Shown one piece after another: positions 7,747 through 17,349 of a DNA stretch of 64,000 nucleotides. The position numbers were made by a program, and so were the translations under genes. Each line of letters starts with the position of its first letter. Position 1 is the first letter of the stretch. Source of the stretch: Methanobacteriota archaeon (GTDB lineage: Archaea > Methanobacteriota > Methanobacteria > Methanobacteriales > Methanobacteriaceae); assembly GCA_023411115.1 (NCBI GenBank), contig JAEYPF010000019.1, forward strand, positions 124,001-188,000, read 5' to 3'. A model generated the notes under the pieces. The model saw only the letters and a list, made by a program, of their open reading frames with translations, was not told the DNA's origin and did not search any database.

Positions 7747-8529
7747 ATGGGAAGCAAAGCAGATTTAAAAATTTATGGAGAAGGAAGTTCATCTGGCGGT
7801 AAATACAACGCTGTCAGTATAATGGGGGAAGGAAGAATAGATGGTGATGTTGACTGCGTTAAGTTTAAAATTAATGGTGAAGGTACATTAGACGGTGATC
7901 TAAAGGCCGCAAATTCGGTCAGTATAATGGGTGAAGGACAATTGGGGGGTGATGTTGATTGTGCCAACCTTAAAATTTATGGAGAAGGTGAACTGGGCGG
8001 TAATTTAAAAGCTGCAGATACTGTAAATATAAAGGGCGAAGCAGAGATAAAAGGTAGTTTAAAAGCAAAAAATGTCAAAATTTATGGGGAAATTGAAGCT
8101 GGCAGCGAAATGTTTGCAGATAATGCTAAAATTAAAGGAATTATCAATACAGGCGGTGATTGTAACGCTGAAATGTTCACATTAGAAGGTGGTTTTACTA
8201 TTGATGGGCTGTTAAACGCAGATATATTAAAAATAAATCCATATTGGCCATGTAAAGCACATGAAATTGGAGGTTCAGAAATTACAGTTAAAAAAGGTGG
8301 AAAATTAAGCTTTTTAGGTCTTAAAAACATGGTTATGGCCGGTGAAAACAATCAGCTTACTGCAGATGTCATTGAGGGAGATGACATTTATCTAGAGAAC
8401 ACCACAGCAAAAGTGGTAAGAGGAAATAATGTAACCATTGGATCCGGCTGTAAAATTGAACTTGTGGAATATAAAGAAAACTTCAAGCAGGATGAAAAAT
8501 CTGAGATTGGTACTAATAAGAGAATATAA
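7747..8529 (+). CDS. Polymer-forming (bactofilin-like) protein, copy 2
   Basis: 260-residue paralogue of the gene at 5097, with about three more N-terminal repeats of the type (V/L)-x-I-x-G-E-G-x-(L/I)-x-G-D-(L/V). The C-terminal half matches copy 1 closely (GDCNAE, KAHEIGG, LTAD(V/I)IEGD(D/E)IYLENT, KVVRGNN, IELVEYK). GGAGG lies 6 bases before the ATG. Like bactofilins it has no signal peptide or membrane helix and should form a beta-helical rod that polymerises. It follows the ABC permease after hairpin cluster A and converges with the HD gene. A role as scaffold with copy 1 is inferred. Confidence 0.84.
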   Translation: MGSKADLKIYGEGSSSGGKYNAVSIMGEGRIDGDVDCVKFKINGEGTLDGDLKAANSVSIMGEGQLGGDVDCANLKIYGEGELGGNLKAADTVNIKGEAEIKGSLKAKNVKIYGEIEAGSEMFADNAKIKGIINTGGDCNAEMFTLEGGFTIDGLLNADILKINPYWPCKAHEIGGSEITVKKGGKLSFLGLKNMVMAGENNQLTADVIEGDDIYLENTTAKVVRGNNVTIGSGCKIELVEYKENFKQDEKSEIGTNKRI

Positions 8530-8563
8530 TGGGATTTGTTAAAAATATGCAAAAAATAGTTCA

Positions 8564-9052
8564 TTAATTTGAAGTAAGACCCACAATTTCTCTGTGAAGC
8601 TCAATTATTCTATTGATTGAGGGGTGATCATCTCCAAGTTTTTTCTTCCACTTTTTAATTACAAAATCTAAATCCACTTCTTTGTCCCAGTGGATCAGAT
8701 TATCTGCATGGGCAACGATTTTTTCTTCTAACGTAAGTGGAATATAATCTTCTGGAGGTAAACCCAGTGATATTGCCTCTTCTTTAGGAATACCTGCACC
8801 AATATGTCGTAGTGCAATATTTGCAACTGCTTCATCAAAACCCATGTTTTTTAGTATTTCTGCACCTATTATTGCATGATCTATGCCGTTTGTTTGGGAT
8901 CTGCCGATATCATGGAGCAGGGAACCTGTTTTTACAAGTTCGATATCAACATCAAAATTAGAAGATAATTTTAGGGCTTTCTTACAGACAGCCACACTAT
9001 GTTTAATTAAATGATCAGGGCAATTTAAACTCTTTAAAATTTCAACAGTCAA
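8564..9052 (-). CDS. HD-domain phosphohydrolase (TIGR00295-like)
   Basis: 162-residue HD-superfamily protein: H18 in HSVAVCKKA, the HD pair at 47-48 (LLHDIGR), further metal-binding histidines in [10 protein letters not shown] and LRHIGAG, and a late Asp in VAHADNL. All five metal-ligand positions are present, so it should be an active metal-dependent phosphohydrolase. The sequence matches the short archaeal HD family TIGR00295; substrate unknown. Start is TTG at 9052, with AGGGG 7 bases upstream. It lies about 40 bases downstream of the TFE gene on the same strand, probably in one transcript. Confidence 0.85.
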   Translation of the reverse strand: MTVEILKSLNCPDHLIKHSVAVCKKALKLSSNFDVDIELVKTGSLLHDIGRSQTNGIDHAIIGAEILKNMGFDEAVANIALRHIGAGIPKEEAISLGLPPEDYIPLTLEEKIVAHADNLIHWDKEVDLDFVIKKWKKKLGDDHPSINRIIELHREIVGLTSN

Positions 9053-9094
9053 ATAGTTGCCCCTAAAATAATATTAAAATTAAAGAAAGAAAAA

Positions 9095-9640
9095 TTAGTT
9101 CATTTGTTCTTTTAATTCTGTAATTAAAGAAGAATTGTCTTGATATTCAAGTGTTTTTTCGCATTCTGGACATACAAAGTTGTATTCAGCAGCTTCTTCA
9201 AATTTAAATCTACATCCATTGATACATACAAAGAACATATTATCTTCTTCATATGCTAAGGATTCTTCGATTTCTTCGGTTTTTTCTTCGTAATTCTTGG
9301 AAATAGTTTCAATTACGCTATCTTTTTCAAATGTCCAGCTGTATGTGTACCACTGAGTTTCAGGGTCTTTACTTCGTTTGTAGCTTGCAAGTCCTGCATC
9401 ATAAAGTTTGTACAGAATTCTCCTTACAATATTTAACCTTAATTCAATTTCTTCTGAAATTTCCTCGTCGGTTATTTTGCCTTCTAAGAGACATTTGATA
9501 ATGGTAAGACTGTGTTCATTATCTTCAGTAACCTCATAAATTAGGTTTTGGACCGTAGATTCGTTTAGAATCTCAGTTCCTTCTTTAGATAGGGAAGATT
9601 TAATTAATTCTTGAGTTACAGGGCCATTAACATTGAGCAT
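9095..9640 (-). CDS. tfe: Transcription initiation factor E, alpha subunit (TFE)
   Basis: 181 residues, normal for archaeal TFE. Residues 1-105 form the extended winged helix ([21 protein letters not shown], then [21 protein letters not shown] and WYTYSW). A charged coiled segment leads to a C-terminal zinc ribbon with Cys139, 143, 157 and 160. TFE binds the RNA polymerase clamp and stalk and helps open promoters. AGGAGG lies 6 bases before the ATG. It is upstream of the HD phosphohydrolase gene and divergent from nothing nearby. Assignment is firm. Confidence 0.96.
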   Translation of the reverse strand: MLNVNGPVTQELIKSSLSKEGTEILNESTVQNLIYEVTEDNEHSLTIIKCLLEGKITDEEISEEIELRLNIVRRILYKLYDAGLASYKRSKDPETQWYTYSWTFEKDSVIETISKNYEEKTEEIEESLAYEEDNMFFVCINGCRFKFEEAAEYNFVCPECEKTLEYQDNSSLITELKEQMN

Positions 9641-9892
9641 TTTTGTCCTCCTAAAATTTGGATGGTTTAAAATTATTTTAAAATCTTAAATGTTGTAGTG
9701 TAAAATAATAGTATTGAGTTTCTAAGGTTAAATTAAAAAGTATTTAACACGTATTCATGGAAAACACTGGTTCTAAAGAAATTTGAATTCCAAATTTATC
9801 AAAGTATGTTGGCTAACACATTTTGATTCTTGTTATTATTATTGTTATACTACTATTTAATTATTTGGATGTGGGCAATATTGATGGTGACG

Positions 9893-9923
9893 AACAATGA
9901 TGTCAATAAATATTATCATTGTT
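9893..9923 (-). terminator. Hairpin spanning the stop codon of the CofE-like gene
   Basis: AACAATGAT (9893-9901) and ATCATTGTT (9915-9923) form a perfect 9-base stem around a 13-base AT loop. The stop codon of the CofE-like gene lies in one arm. It may act as a terminator or 3' end stabiliser. The gap from here to the TFE start (about 275 bases) holds no gene that I can support. Confidence 0.4.
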
Positions 9924-10770
9924 TGAGGTTTCTGATAATAACTGCAGGCATATGCTCAATGGAACTTAACATCTCAATCGTCACTTCACTAATTTCTCTG
10001 TCAAATGTATTTCCCATATCGTAAACAGTTTTCATACTTTGTTCAGTTTGATTTTGATAATCATCAGCAACTTTGGCAATTTCCATAACTTTTTCCATAT
10101 TCTGAGGTTTAGAGATAGCTAAGGGGGTAGGACCTTTGATCTTACCGAATCTTCCCAGTATATATCCCATTATTCCAAAATCAGCTTTAATTCCTTTTGC
10201 AGCTATGGGGAGAGACGTAAATAGAGCGCCTAAAAATTCATAAGTTGCGTCTGTATCAATTATTATGGCTACAACTTCTTTTGCAACTTTTTTAGATATT
10301 TTTTGTGCAATTTCTTCCACTACTTTCTGTGGTTCATCTGGTAATAGTGAGACACAAGTTCCAGGGGCATTGCTCAAGTCGATTCCAGCTTCAGAAGCAG
10401 GTTTTAAAGCGTGTTTTAAGCCATAATATTTTAGTACGACCTCTTTATGTGATCGTGCTTCAGGGGGTAAATTTCTCAAATTATGGATAGTTCTTTTTTT
10501 TATTCTTAATAGCGGCCCCAGGATGTAGCCCCAAATATATTTTGACCAGATGTCAGCAAGAAAAATGGCCAGGTATGAAGGTTTAAATGATGACTCATCC
10601 ACCAGTCTACCCTGTGATATGGCTATAGGAGTTTCTGAAATTATCAGGTAGTCACCATCTTCCAGCAAATTCTTTGCATTGTCAATGATTACATCATAAG
10701 GCTCATTTGGTTTGATATAACCTGTTTTAACTGGTATAATTTTGTATTTTGGGGTTTTCATGTACTGCAC
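9916..10770 (-). CDS. CofE-like F420-0:L-glutamate ligase family protein
   Basis: 284-residue protein of the F420 gamma-glutamyl ligase fold. Recognisable features are the N-terminal [14 protein letters not shown], the segment [18 protein letters not shown], and [14 protein letters not shown] followed by a G-rich region ending [10 protein letters not shown]. It is longer than, and diverges from, typical CofE (about 250 residues), with a hydrophobic insert [20 protein letters not shown] near residue 65. It is more likely a CofE paralogue of unknown glutamylation or amide-bond function than the main F420 enzyme. Start may be GTG at 10770 or ATG at 10761; neither has a strong ribosome binding site. 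Confidence 0.72.
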   Translation of the reverse strand: MQYMKTPKYKIIPVKTGYIKPNEPYDVIIDNAKNLLEDGDYLIISETPIAISQGRLVDESSFKPSYLAIFLADIWSKYIWGYILGPLLRIKKRTIHNLRNLPPEARSHKEVVLKYYGLKHALKPASEAGIDLSNAPGTCVSLLPDEPQKVVEEIAQKISKKVAKEVVAIIIDTDATYEFLGALFTSLPIAAKGIKADFGIMGYILGRFGKIKGPTPLAISKPQNMEKVMEIAKVADDYQNQTEQSMKTVYDMGNTFDREISEVTIEMLSSIEHMPAVIIRNLKQ

Positions 10771-10887
10771 ATCTAATAATGAATAAAATTAGAATATTTT
10801 AAGAAAAGATATAGTATCATATTTCATATTTTAAAGCTGATCACCAATAAAAAATTGCAAATGTATCCAAAATAAGATAGAAAGATA

Positions 10888-11661
10888 TTAAAGATCCACT
10901 TTTCCCAAAGTATCTCCTCTAAGCCCTCTTCTCATAGTTTCAAGAGCTGTTACTTCTTCTGGAGCTATATTTCCCAGATTTACATTTGCTCCAAATTTTA
11001 AAATTAAATCAGTCTGCTGATTTTTTAAAGGAGCTTCCCAGATTATTTTCTCCATATTTGTTTTTGCAAGTGCTTCAAGATCATCTTCTTTGATATTTCC
11101 AAGTCCGTCATAAATACCAATATTTTTTCCACCTTCACGAGCTTCAATTAGTACCATATCCGCACCGGCATCTATATCAAAATTAATAAGATCAACACGA
11201 TTCTCTACGTTTAATTTTCCATCTTCAACAGGATCCTTTTTTCCAACCTCTGAAATTACTGTAAAACCACGTTCCTTCGCTTTAGAGATTACAGCTCTTC
11301 TTTCTTCAAGGGATATATTTGTAGAACCATCCGATATTTCAACAGCACCAAATCCTAATTTATCAGATTCATCCAGGAACTCATTAAATTTATTTTTTAT
11401 ATATGCAAGTTCAAATAGGGTTCCTCCAGGATATGGAATTATATCATATGATAAATACATTTCAGCCTTATCTTGTATGAGTTTTCTATCGTGCAGTGCA
11501 GAAGTCCCCCATCCGAATTTGGCGAGATCGATATACTCACCAGATACTTCCATCAAGTCTTCTAAGACTCGTAATCCCATACCTTTGTCTAACATCATGG
11601 TAATTCCGGTTTTACGGGGTTTTTCTAGCCTATATGGCGCGATAAATTTAAATGCTTTCAT
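10888..11661 (-). CDS. comA: Phosphosulfolactate synthase (ComA)
   Basis: 257-residue TIM-barrel enzyme that adds sulfite to phosphoenolpyruvate to give phosphosulfolactate, the first dedicated step of coenzyme M synthesis. Family motifs are [18 protein letters not shown] (here [14 protein letters not shown]), [14 protein letters not shown] ([13 protein letters not shown]), [14 protein letters not shown] and VLIEAREGG. Length is standard. GGTGA sits 5 bases before the ATG at 11661. The gene divergently faces the pyruvate-kinase-C-like gene, with about 165 bases between them. Coenzyme M synthesis supports the methanogen identification. Confidence 0.95.
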   Translation of the reverse strand: MKAFKFIAPYRLEKPRKTGITMMLDKGMGLRVLEDLMEVSGEYIDLAKFGWGTSALHDRKLIQDKAEMYLSYDIIPYPGGTLFELAYIKNKFNEFLDESDKLGFGAVEISDGSTNISLEERRAVISKAKERGFTVISEVGKKDPVEDGKLNVENRVDLINFDIDAGADMVLIEAREGGKNIGIYDGLGNIKEDDLEALAKTNMEKIIWEAPLKNQQTDLILKFGANVNLGNIAPEEVTALETMRRGLRGDTLGKVDL

Positions 11662-11826
11662 TGGTTCACCTTTTAATAAATTCCCTATTTAAAATGCGTT
11701 AGGAGTTAATATTATTTGCCTTAATATTTTTGTACTTTATATAATAATATATGCATTGTAGCATAAAATAATATCAGCGAAATATAAACTTTAGAGTTAA
11801 ATGATAAATTATTGTGTGGGGTAACG

Positions 11827-12390
11827 ATGGAGAAAAGCATTTATTATTTTGAAAATCCCGGTGAAAAAAATACCGATAAATTAGTAGAACTTGTAAAACA
11901 AAGGAAAGAAGAATTGGGTATAAAAAGTGTAGTGGTTGCTTCTGTATCTGGTAAAACTGCATTAAAATTAAAGGAAGCAATGGATGATGTTGACATAGTA
12001 AGTATAACTCATCATGCGGGGTTTAAGGAAAAGGGAGAATTGGAAATAACTCCGGAACAGAAAAATACGCTTAAAGAAAAAGATATAACTTTCTATACTG
12101 GTTCACATGCTCTAAGTGGTGTTGGCAGGGGAATATCTAATAAATTTGGGGGTATAACTCCAGTTGAAGTAATGGCTGCAACACTTAGAATGTTTGGTCA
12201 GGGAATAAAAGTGTGTGTTGAGGTAACAATTATGGCCGCAGATGCTGGTTTGGTCCCTATGGGTGGTGAAATAATCGCCATTGGTGGAACTGCTAGAGGC
12301 GCAGATGCTGCAGTAGTTTTAGAACCTGCACACATGAATAATGTATTTGATCTTAAAATTAGAGAGATAATTGCAATGCCTAGATCCTAG
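11827..12390 (+). CDS. Pyruvate kinase C-terminal-domain-like protein (MTH1675 type)
   Basis: 187-residue stand-alone protein resembling the C-terminal alpha/beta domain of pyruvate kinase: [28 protein letters not shown], and later [31 protein letters not shown] with [15 protein letters not shown]. Such isolated domains are common in methanogens, and their biochemical role is not known. Start is ATG at 11827 after a GGGGTAACG ribosome binding site; the TTG at 11812 is upstream in frame. It diverges from comA. Family match is good, function open. Confidence 0.85.
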   Translation: MEKSIYYFENPGEKNTDKLVELVKQRKEELGIKSVVVASVSGKTALKLKEAMDDVDIVSITHHAGFKEKGELEITPEQKNTLKEKDITFYTGSHALSGVGRGISNKFGGITPVEVMAATLRMFGQGIKVCVEVTIMAADAGLVPMGGEIIAIGGTARGADAAVVLEPAHMNNVFDLKIREIIAMPRS

Positions 12391-12460
12391 TTAGATCTTA
12401 ATATTAGTTTCTCGATATTAAGATTATGGGGATTGTTCTTATATCTGGGCATAATATTAA

Positions 12461-12598
12461 AAATTTGACAAGGACTTATATTATAAAACCAAAGACATTA
12501 ATGCAAAATATATTCAAGCAAGATCAGACAAGTTGGATAGAGATATCAACATAAAACTAAAAAATTATTTGCAAGATGGTAAATTATCATTAAAATAA
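12461..12598 (+). pseudogene. Open stretch without start, possible gene remnant
   Basis: After a TAA at 12458, a 45-codon open frame runs to TAA at 12596. It encodes a lysine-, aspartate- and asparagine-rich helix-like sequence (KFDKDLYYKTKDINAKYIQA, ending LQDGKLSLK). It has no plausible start with a ribosome binding site and no recognised family. It lies in the 279-base gap before ftsZ and looks more protein-like than the surrounding AT-rich DNA, so it could be the tail of a decayed gene. Chance is a real alternative at this length. Confidence 0.25.
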
Positions 12599-12669
12599 TC
12601 GCTGGTTTTAAATATAAGTTATTACAATACCACAAATAAATTTAACAACATTGGCTGTGGGGGTAGGAA

Positions 12670-13821
12670 TTGAAATCTCTTATAAATAGTACCTTGAAAG
12701 AATCTGAAGTGAGAAGAGAGAGAAGACCAACTGATATCCAGAATAACTTTGATGTATCAGATATTAACAGTGATCTTAAAGATATTATAGAACAAAGTAA
12801 AGCAAAAATATTCGTAGTTGGAACTGGAGGGGCTGGAAATAATACAGTTTCAAGACTTATGGAAATAGGAATCGAAGGCGCAGAGACTATTTCTGTAAAT
12901 ACGGATGCACAAGATCTCTTCTATTCAAATTCTCATCAAAAGATACTAATAGGTAAAGGAACATGTGGAGGATTAGGCGCTGGAGGCATACCTGAAATAG
13001 GTGAAGAAAGCGCTGAAGAAAGCGAAGAGCAGATAAAAGAAAGGCTAGATGGGGCCGACATGGTTTTTGTAACCTGTGGACTTGGCGGAGGTACTGGAAC
13101 AGGATCTGCTCCGGTAATTGCTAAGTTAGCTAAGAAAATTGGTGCATTAACCATTGCAGTCGCTACAATGCCTTTCAGTGCTGAAGGACTTAGAAGACGA
13201 GAAAATGCTGAAAAAGGGCTTGAAAAGCTGCAAAATAATGCAGATACAGTTATTGTCATACCAAATGATAAATTACTGGAAGTTGCGCCAAATCTGCCTA
13301 TAAACAAAGCTTTCATGGTTACAGATGAACTTTTAGGAAGAGCTGTTAAAGGTATAACAGAGCTTATAACTAAACCAGGTCTTGTAGCCCTCGACTTCGC
13401 AGATATCAAAAGCATAATGAAAGAATCTGGAATGGCAATGATTGGTATGGGTGAATCTGAATCTGGTGACAGAGCTATTGAATCAGTTCATGAAGCATTA
13501 AACAGTCCATTACTTGATCTGGATATTTCAAATGCTAAAGGTGCCCTGATAAACATATCTGGAAGTTCAGATTTAACATTACACGAAGCTGAAAAAATTG
13601 TTCAGATAGTTGCGGATGAACTCGATCCAGAGGCAAATATAATCTGGGGTACACAGATACAGGAAGACCTCCAAAACGTTATCAGGACAACTCTCGTAGT
13701 TGCCGGAGTAAAATCACCACACATATTCGGAGAACCTGCTGAACGTGCGTATGTGGAAGAAGAAAACAAGGATTCAGTTAACGAATCAGCTCTAGAAGAG
13801 TTTATAGACGGTGTTTTTTAA
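12670..13821 (+). CDS. ftsZ: Cell division protein FtsZ
   Basis: 383-residue tubulin-like GTPase that forms the division ring. N-terminal GTP-binding strand [17 protein letters not shown] near residues 47-63, tubulin signature GGGTGTG at 139-145, synergy loop with DFADIKSIM later, and a short acidic tail. Start is TTG at 12670, shortly after GGGGGTAGG, giving the N-terminal [16 protein letters not shown] usual for Methanobacteriales FtsZ. It is followed by secE-spt5-L11-L1-L10-L12, the order conserved in many euryarchaea. Highly confident. Confidence 0.97.
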   Translation: MKSLINSTLKESEVRRERRPTDIQNNFDVSDINSDLKDIIEQSKAKIFVVGTGGAGNNTVSRLMEIGIEGAETISVNTDAQDLFYSNSHQKILIGKGTCGGLGAGGIPEIGEESAEESEEQIKERLDGADMVFVTCGLGGGTGTGSAPVIAKLAKKIGALTIAVATMPFSAEGLRRRENAEKGLEKLQNNADTVIVIPNDKLLEVAPNLPINKAFMVTDELLGRAVKGITELITKPGLVALDFADIKSIMKESGMAMIGMGESESGDRAIESVHEALNSPLLDLDISNAKGALINISGSSDLTLHEAEKIVQIVADELDPEANIIWGTQIQEDLQNVIRTTLVVAGVKSPHIFGEPAERAYVEEENKDSVNESALEEFIDGVF

Positions 13822-13934
13822 TCAAAAAGATTGAATTATAAAAACACCATATGGTTTTCTCTATCTTGGTTAGTTTTAGTTATCTATAAAAATGAAAAGG
13901 TTTATAAATTCATAATGAAAATAAACTATTATCA

Positions 13935-13943
13935 TTTATATAG
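13935..13943 (+). promoter_or_regulatory. Likely TATA box for the secE-spt5-ribosomal operon
   Basis: TTTATATAG lies about 80 bases before the secE ATG in the 199-base gap after ftsZ. A second TATA-like element, GGTTTATAAAT, is near 13900. Either could drive the secE-spt5-L11 transcript. Assigned from sequence form and position only. Confidence 0.4.
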
Positions 13944-14020
13944 AATAATTAGCAAATACATTATTCCAAAATCTTTAATTAAATAACTTATTCTATTATG
14001 AATTTAAAGTAGGTATTTTT

Positions 14021-14206
14021 ATGAATTTGAGTATAGAGTCTATCACCCAAACCTTAAAACAGTATAGAAGAGTTTTATACATATCCAAAAGACCAGATAG
14101 AGATGAATTTACAAATGTAGCAAAAATTACTGGAATTGGGATTATAATTATAGGGGTTATAGGTTTTATAATAAGTTTAGCAGCTCAACTGGTCAGTGGC
14201 TTATAA
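14021..14206 (+). CDS. secE: Preprotein translocase subunit SecE (Sec61 gamma)
   Basis: 61-residue protein with the SecE/Sec61-gamma pattern: an amphipathic helix QTLKQYRRVLYISKRPDRDEF lying on the membrane, then one transmembrane helix (about 36-57, GIGIIIIGVIGFIISLAAQL). It clamps the SecY channel. Positioned, as in most euryarchaea, between ftsZ and the Spt5/NusG gene. The ATG at 14021 fits the family start. Confident despite its small size. Confidence 0.95.
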   Translation: MNLSIESITQTLKQYRRVLYISKRPDRDEFTNVAKITGIGIIIIGVIGFIISLAAQLVSGL

Positions 14207-14259
14207 TTTTTACTGATTTACTGCATTAAACATCTTAAATAGTTTAGGTAAGTGATAAT

Positions 14260-15182
<923 letters not shown>

Positions 15183-15198
15183 ATTTTAATTAATAATT

Positions 15199-15267
15199 AA
15201 CCAAAACCAATCCGTTTGGTTTACAACCACATAATTGTGAACTTTTTATCAAAAAAGTTCATGGAGG
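15199..15267 (+). promoter_or_regulatory. Structured leader before L1, two hairpins next to the ribosome binding site
   Basis: AACCAAA (15199-15205) pairs with TTTGGTT (15215-15221). GAACTTTTT (15239-15247) pairs with AAAAAGTTC (15252-15260) around a 4-base loop. The second hairpin ends two bases before the GGAGG (15263-15267) of the L1 gene, so it could limit or set translation. L1 represses its own operon in Methanococcus, where it binds its mRNA. Whether this structure is the L1 site is unproven; the upper stem lacks an obvious copy of the 23S L1-binding loop. Confidence 0.4.
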
Positions 15268-15273
15268 AATTTG

Positions 15274-15911
<638 letters not shown>

Positions 15912-15912
<1 letters not shown>

Positions 15913-16916
15913 TGGCTCATGTTGCTAATTGGAAAAAAGATGAGGTAAATAGCCTTAAAGAGCTCATTGAGAACCACAGTGTAGTAGGTATGGCTAATTT
16001 AGCAGATATACCAGCTCCTCAACTCCAAAAGATGAGAAGAACCTTAAAAGACAGCGCAACTGTAAAAATGTCAAGAAAGACATTGATGAGCCTTGCTTTA
16101 AGTGAATCTCAAAAATCTAATATAGATGCTCTTGGAGAACATATGGAAGGGCAACCTGCATTAATCTTTACAAATATGAATCCATTTAAGCTTTTTAAGA
16201 TTCTTGAGGCTAGTAAAACTCCTGCTCCTGCAAAAGCTGGAAGTATCGCTCCTGCAGATATTGTAGTACCTAAAGGTGATACTGCTTTTAAACCAGGCCC
16301 TATTCTTGGAGAACTTCAAAAAGTCGGTATTCCTGCAAAAATTGATAAAGGAAAAATCGTCATAACCAAGGATAAGGTAATCGTTGCTGAAGGAGAAACA
16401 GTCCCTAGGGATGTAGCAGGTATTCTTACAAGGCTTGAAATCCAACCAATGGAAGTTGGAATTGATTTAGTAGCAGCATATGAGGATCAAACTGTATATA
16501 CATCTGATCTTCTAACAATTGATGAAGATAAGACCATATCTGATATACAAACAGCATTCTCTCAGGCATTGAATTTATCAGTAAATGCTTCAATATACAA
16601 CAAAGTGGCTATGCCATATATCATACAGAATGCTGCAGTTAAGTCAATGAATCTGGCATTAAATGCAGAAATACTCACATCAAAAACAACAGAATTACTG
16701 TTATCCAAGGCTTACGCTCAAATGCTGGCGCTCGCATCTGAAATAGCCGGCATAAATGAAGAAGCACTTGATGATGAACTTCTGGAAAAACTGAAATCAC
16801 GCCCACAGGCTGTTGAAGTTAAAGAAGAAAAAGAAGAAGATAAAGACGAAGAAGAAGAGGAAGAAGAAGAAAAAGAAGAAGATGCGGCAGCAGGGTTAGG
16901 TGCCCTGTTTGGTTAA
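15912..16916 (+). CDS. rpl10: 50S ribosomal protein L10 (P0, acidic stalk base)
   Basis: 334 residues, the long archaeal/eukaryotic P0 form. The N-terminal rRNA-binding domain ([26 protein letters not shown]) is followed by the insertion domain and C-terminal helices that hold L12 dimers. A very acidic hinge of glutamates and a terminal GLGALFG match the end of L12, the site contacted by elongation factors. ATG overlaps the stop of L1, indicating coupling. Certain. Confidence 0.98.
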
Positions 16917-16944
16917 TTAAATTAATAAATTGTAGGTGATTATA

Positions 16945-17253
16945 ATGGAATATGTATACGCAGCAATGATTTTGCACACAACAGGTCAGGAAATTAACGA
17001 AGGAAATGTAACTAAGGTATTAGAAGCAGCAGGAGCAGAAGTAGACGACGCAAGAGTAAAAGCGTTAATCGCAGCACTCGAAGACGTGGACATCGAAGAG
17101 GCAATGGAGAAAACAGCAGTAGCAGCTGCAGCAGCTCCAGCAGCAGGTGCAGCTCCAGCAGCTGAAGAAAAACCTGAAGAAGAAGAGGAAGAAGAAGAGG
17201 AAGAAGAAAAAGAAGAAGAAGCCGCAGCAGGTCTCGGCGCTCTCTTTGGATAA
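16945..17253 (+). CDS. rpl12: 50S ribosomal protein L12 (P1 stalk protein)
   Basis: 102-residue archaeal L12: N-terminal dimerisation helices beginning [19 protein letters not shown], an alanine/proline hinge, a long glutamate run and terminal [10 protein letters not shown] shared with L10. It forms dimers on L10 and recruits translation GTPases. AGGTGAT stands 4 bases before the ATG at 16945; the GTG at 16936 overlaps the binding site and is not used. Last gene of the ribosomal operon before a strong hairpin-T terminator. Confidence 0.97.
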   Translation: MEYVYAAMILHTTGQEINEGNVTKVLEAAGAEVDDARVKALIAALEDVDIEEAMEKTAVAAAAAPAAGAAPAAEEKPEEEEEEEEEEEKEEEAAAGLGALFG

Positions 17254-17265
17254 TTCCAAAACTTC

Positions 17266-17298
17266 AAAGCCAAGAAATTGGCTTTCCCTACTATTTTT
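17266..17298 (+). terminator. Hairpin and T-run ending the ribosomal protein operon
   Basis: AAAGCCAA (17266-17273) and TTGGCTTT (17278-17285) form a perfect 8-base stem closed by a GAAA tetraloop, followed within about 10 bases by a run of seven T. This is the clearest terminator-like structure in the window and lies right after L12. The T-run is the element expected to stop archaeal RNA polymerase. Confidence 0.65.
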
Positions 17299-17349
17299 TT
17301 ATTTTGATTACATTATTTAATGATTTAATAAATTTTATCAATGATTACT

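Noticed and set aside
7551..7802. Open frame of 83 codons on the plus strand after the ABC permease
   Set aside because: It is made almost entirely of the hairpin cluster, has repeated Ile-Phe-Glu-type words from palindromes, and runs into the second bactofilin gene, which has its own strong start.
17065..17259. Phe-rich open frame on the minus strand inside L12
   Set aside because: It is the reverse complement of the glutamate and alanine codon runs of L12, a shadow frame.
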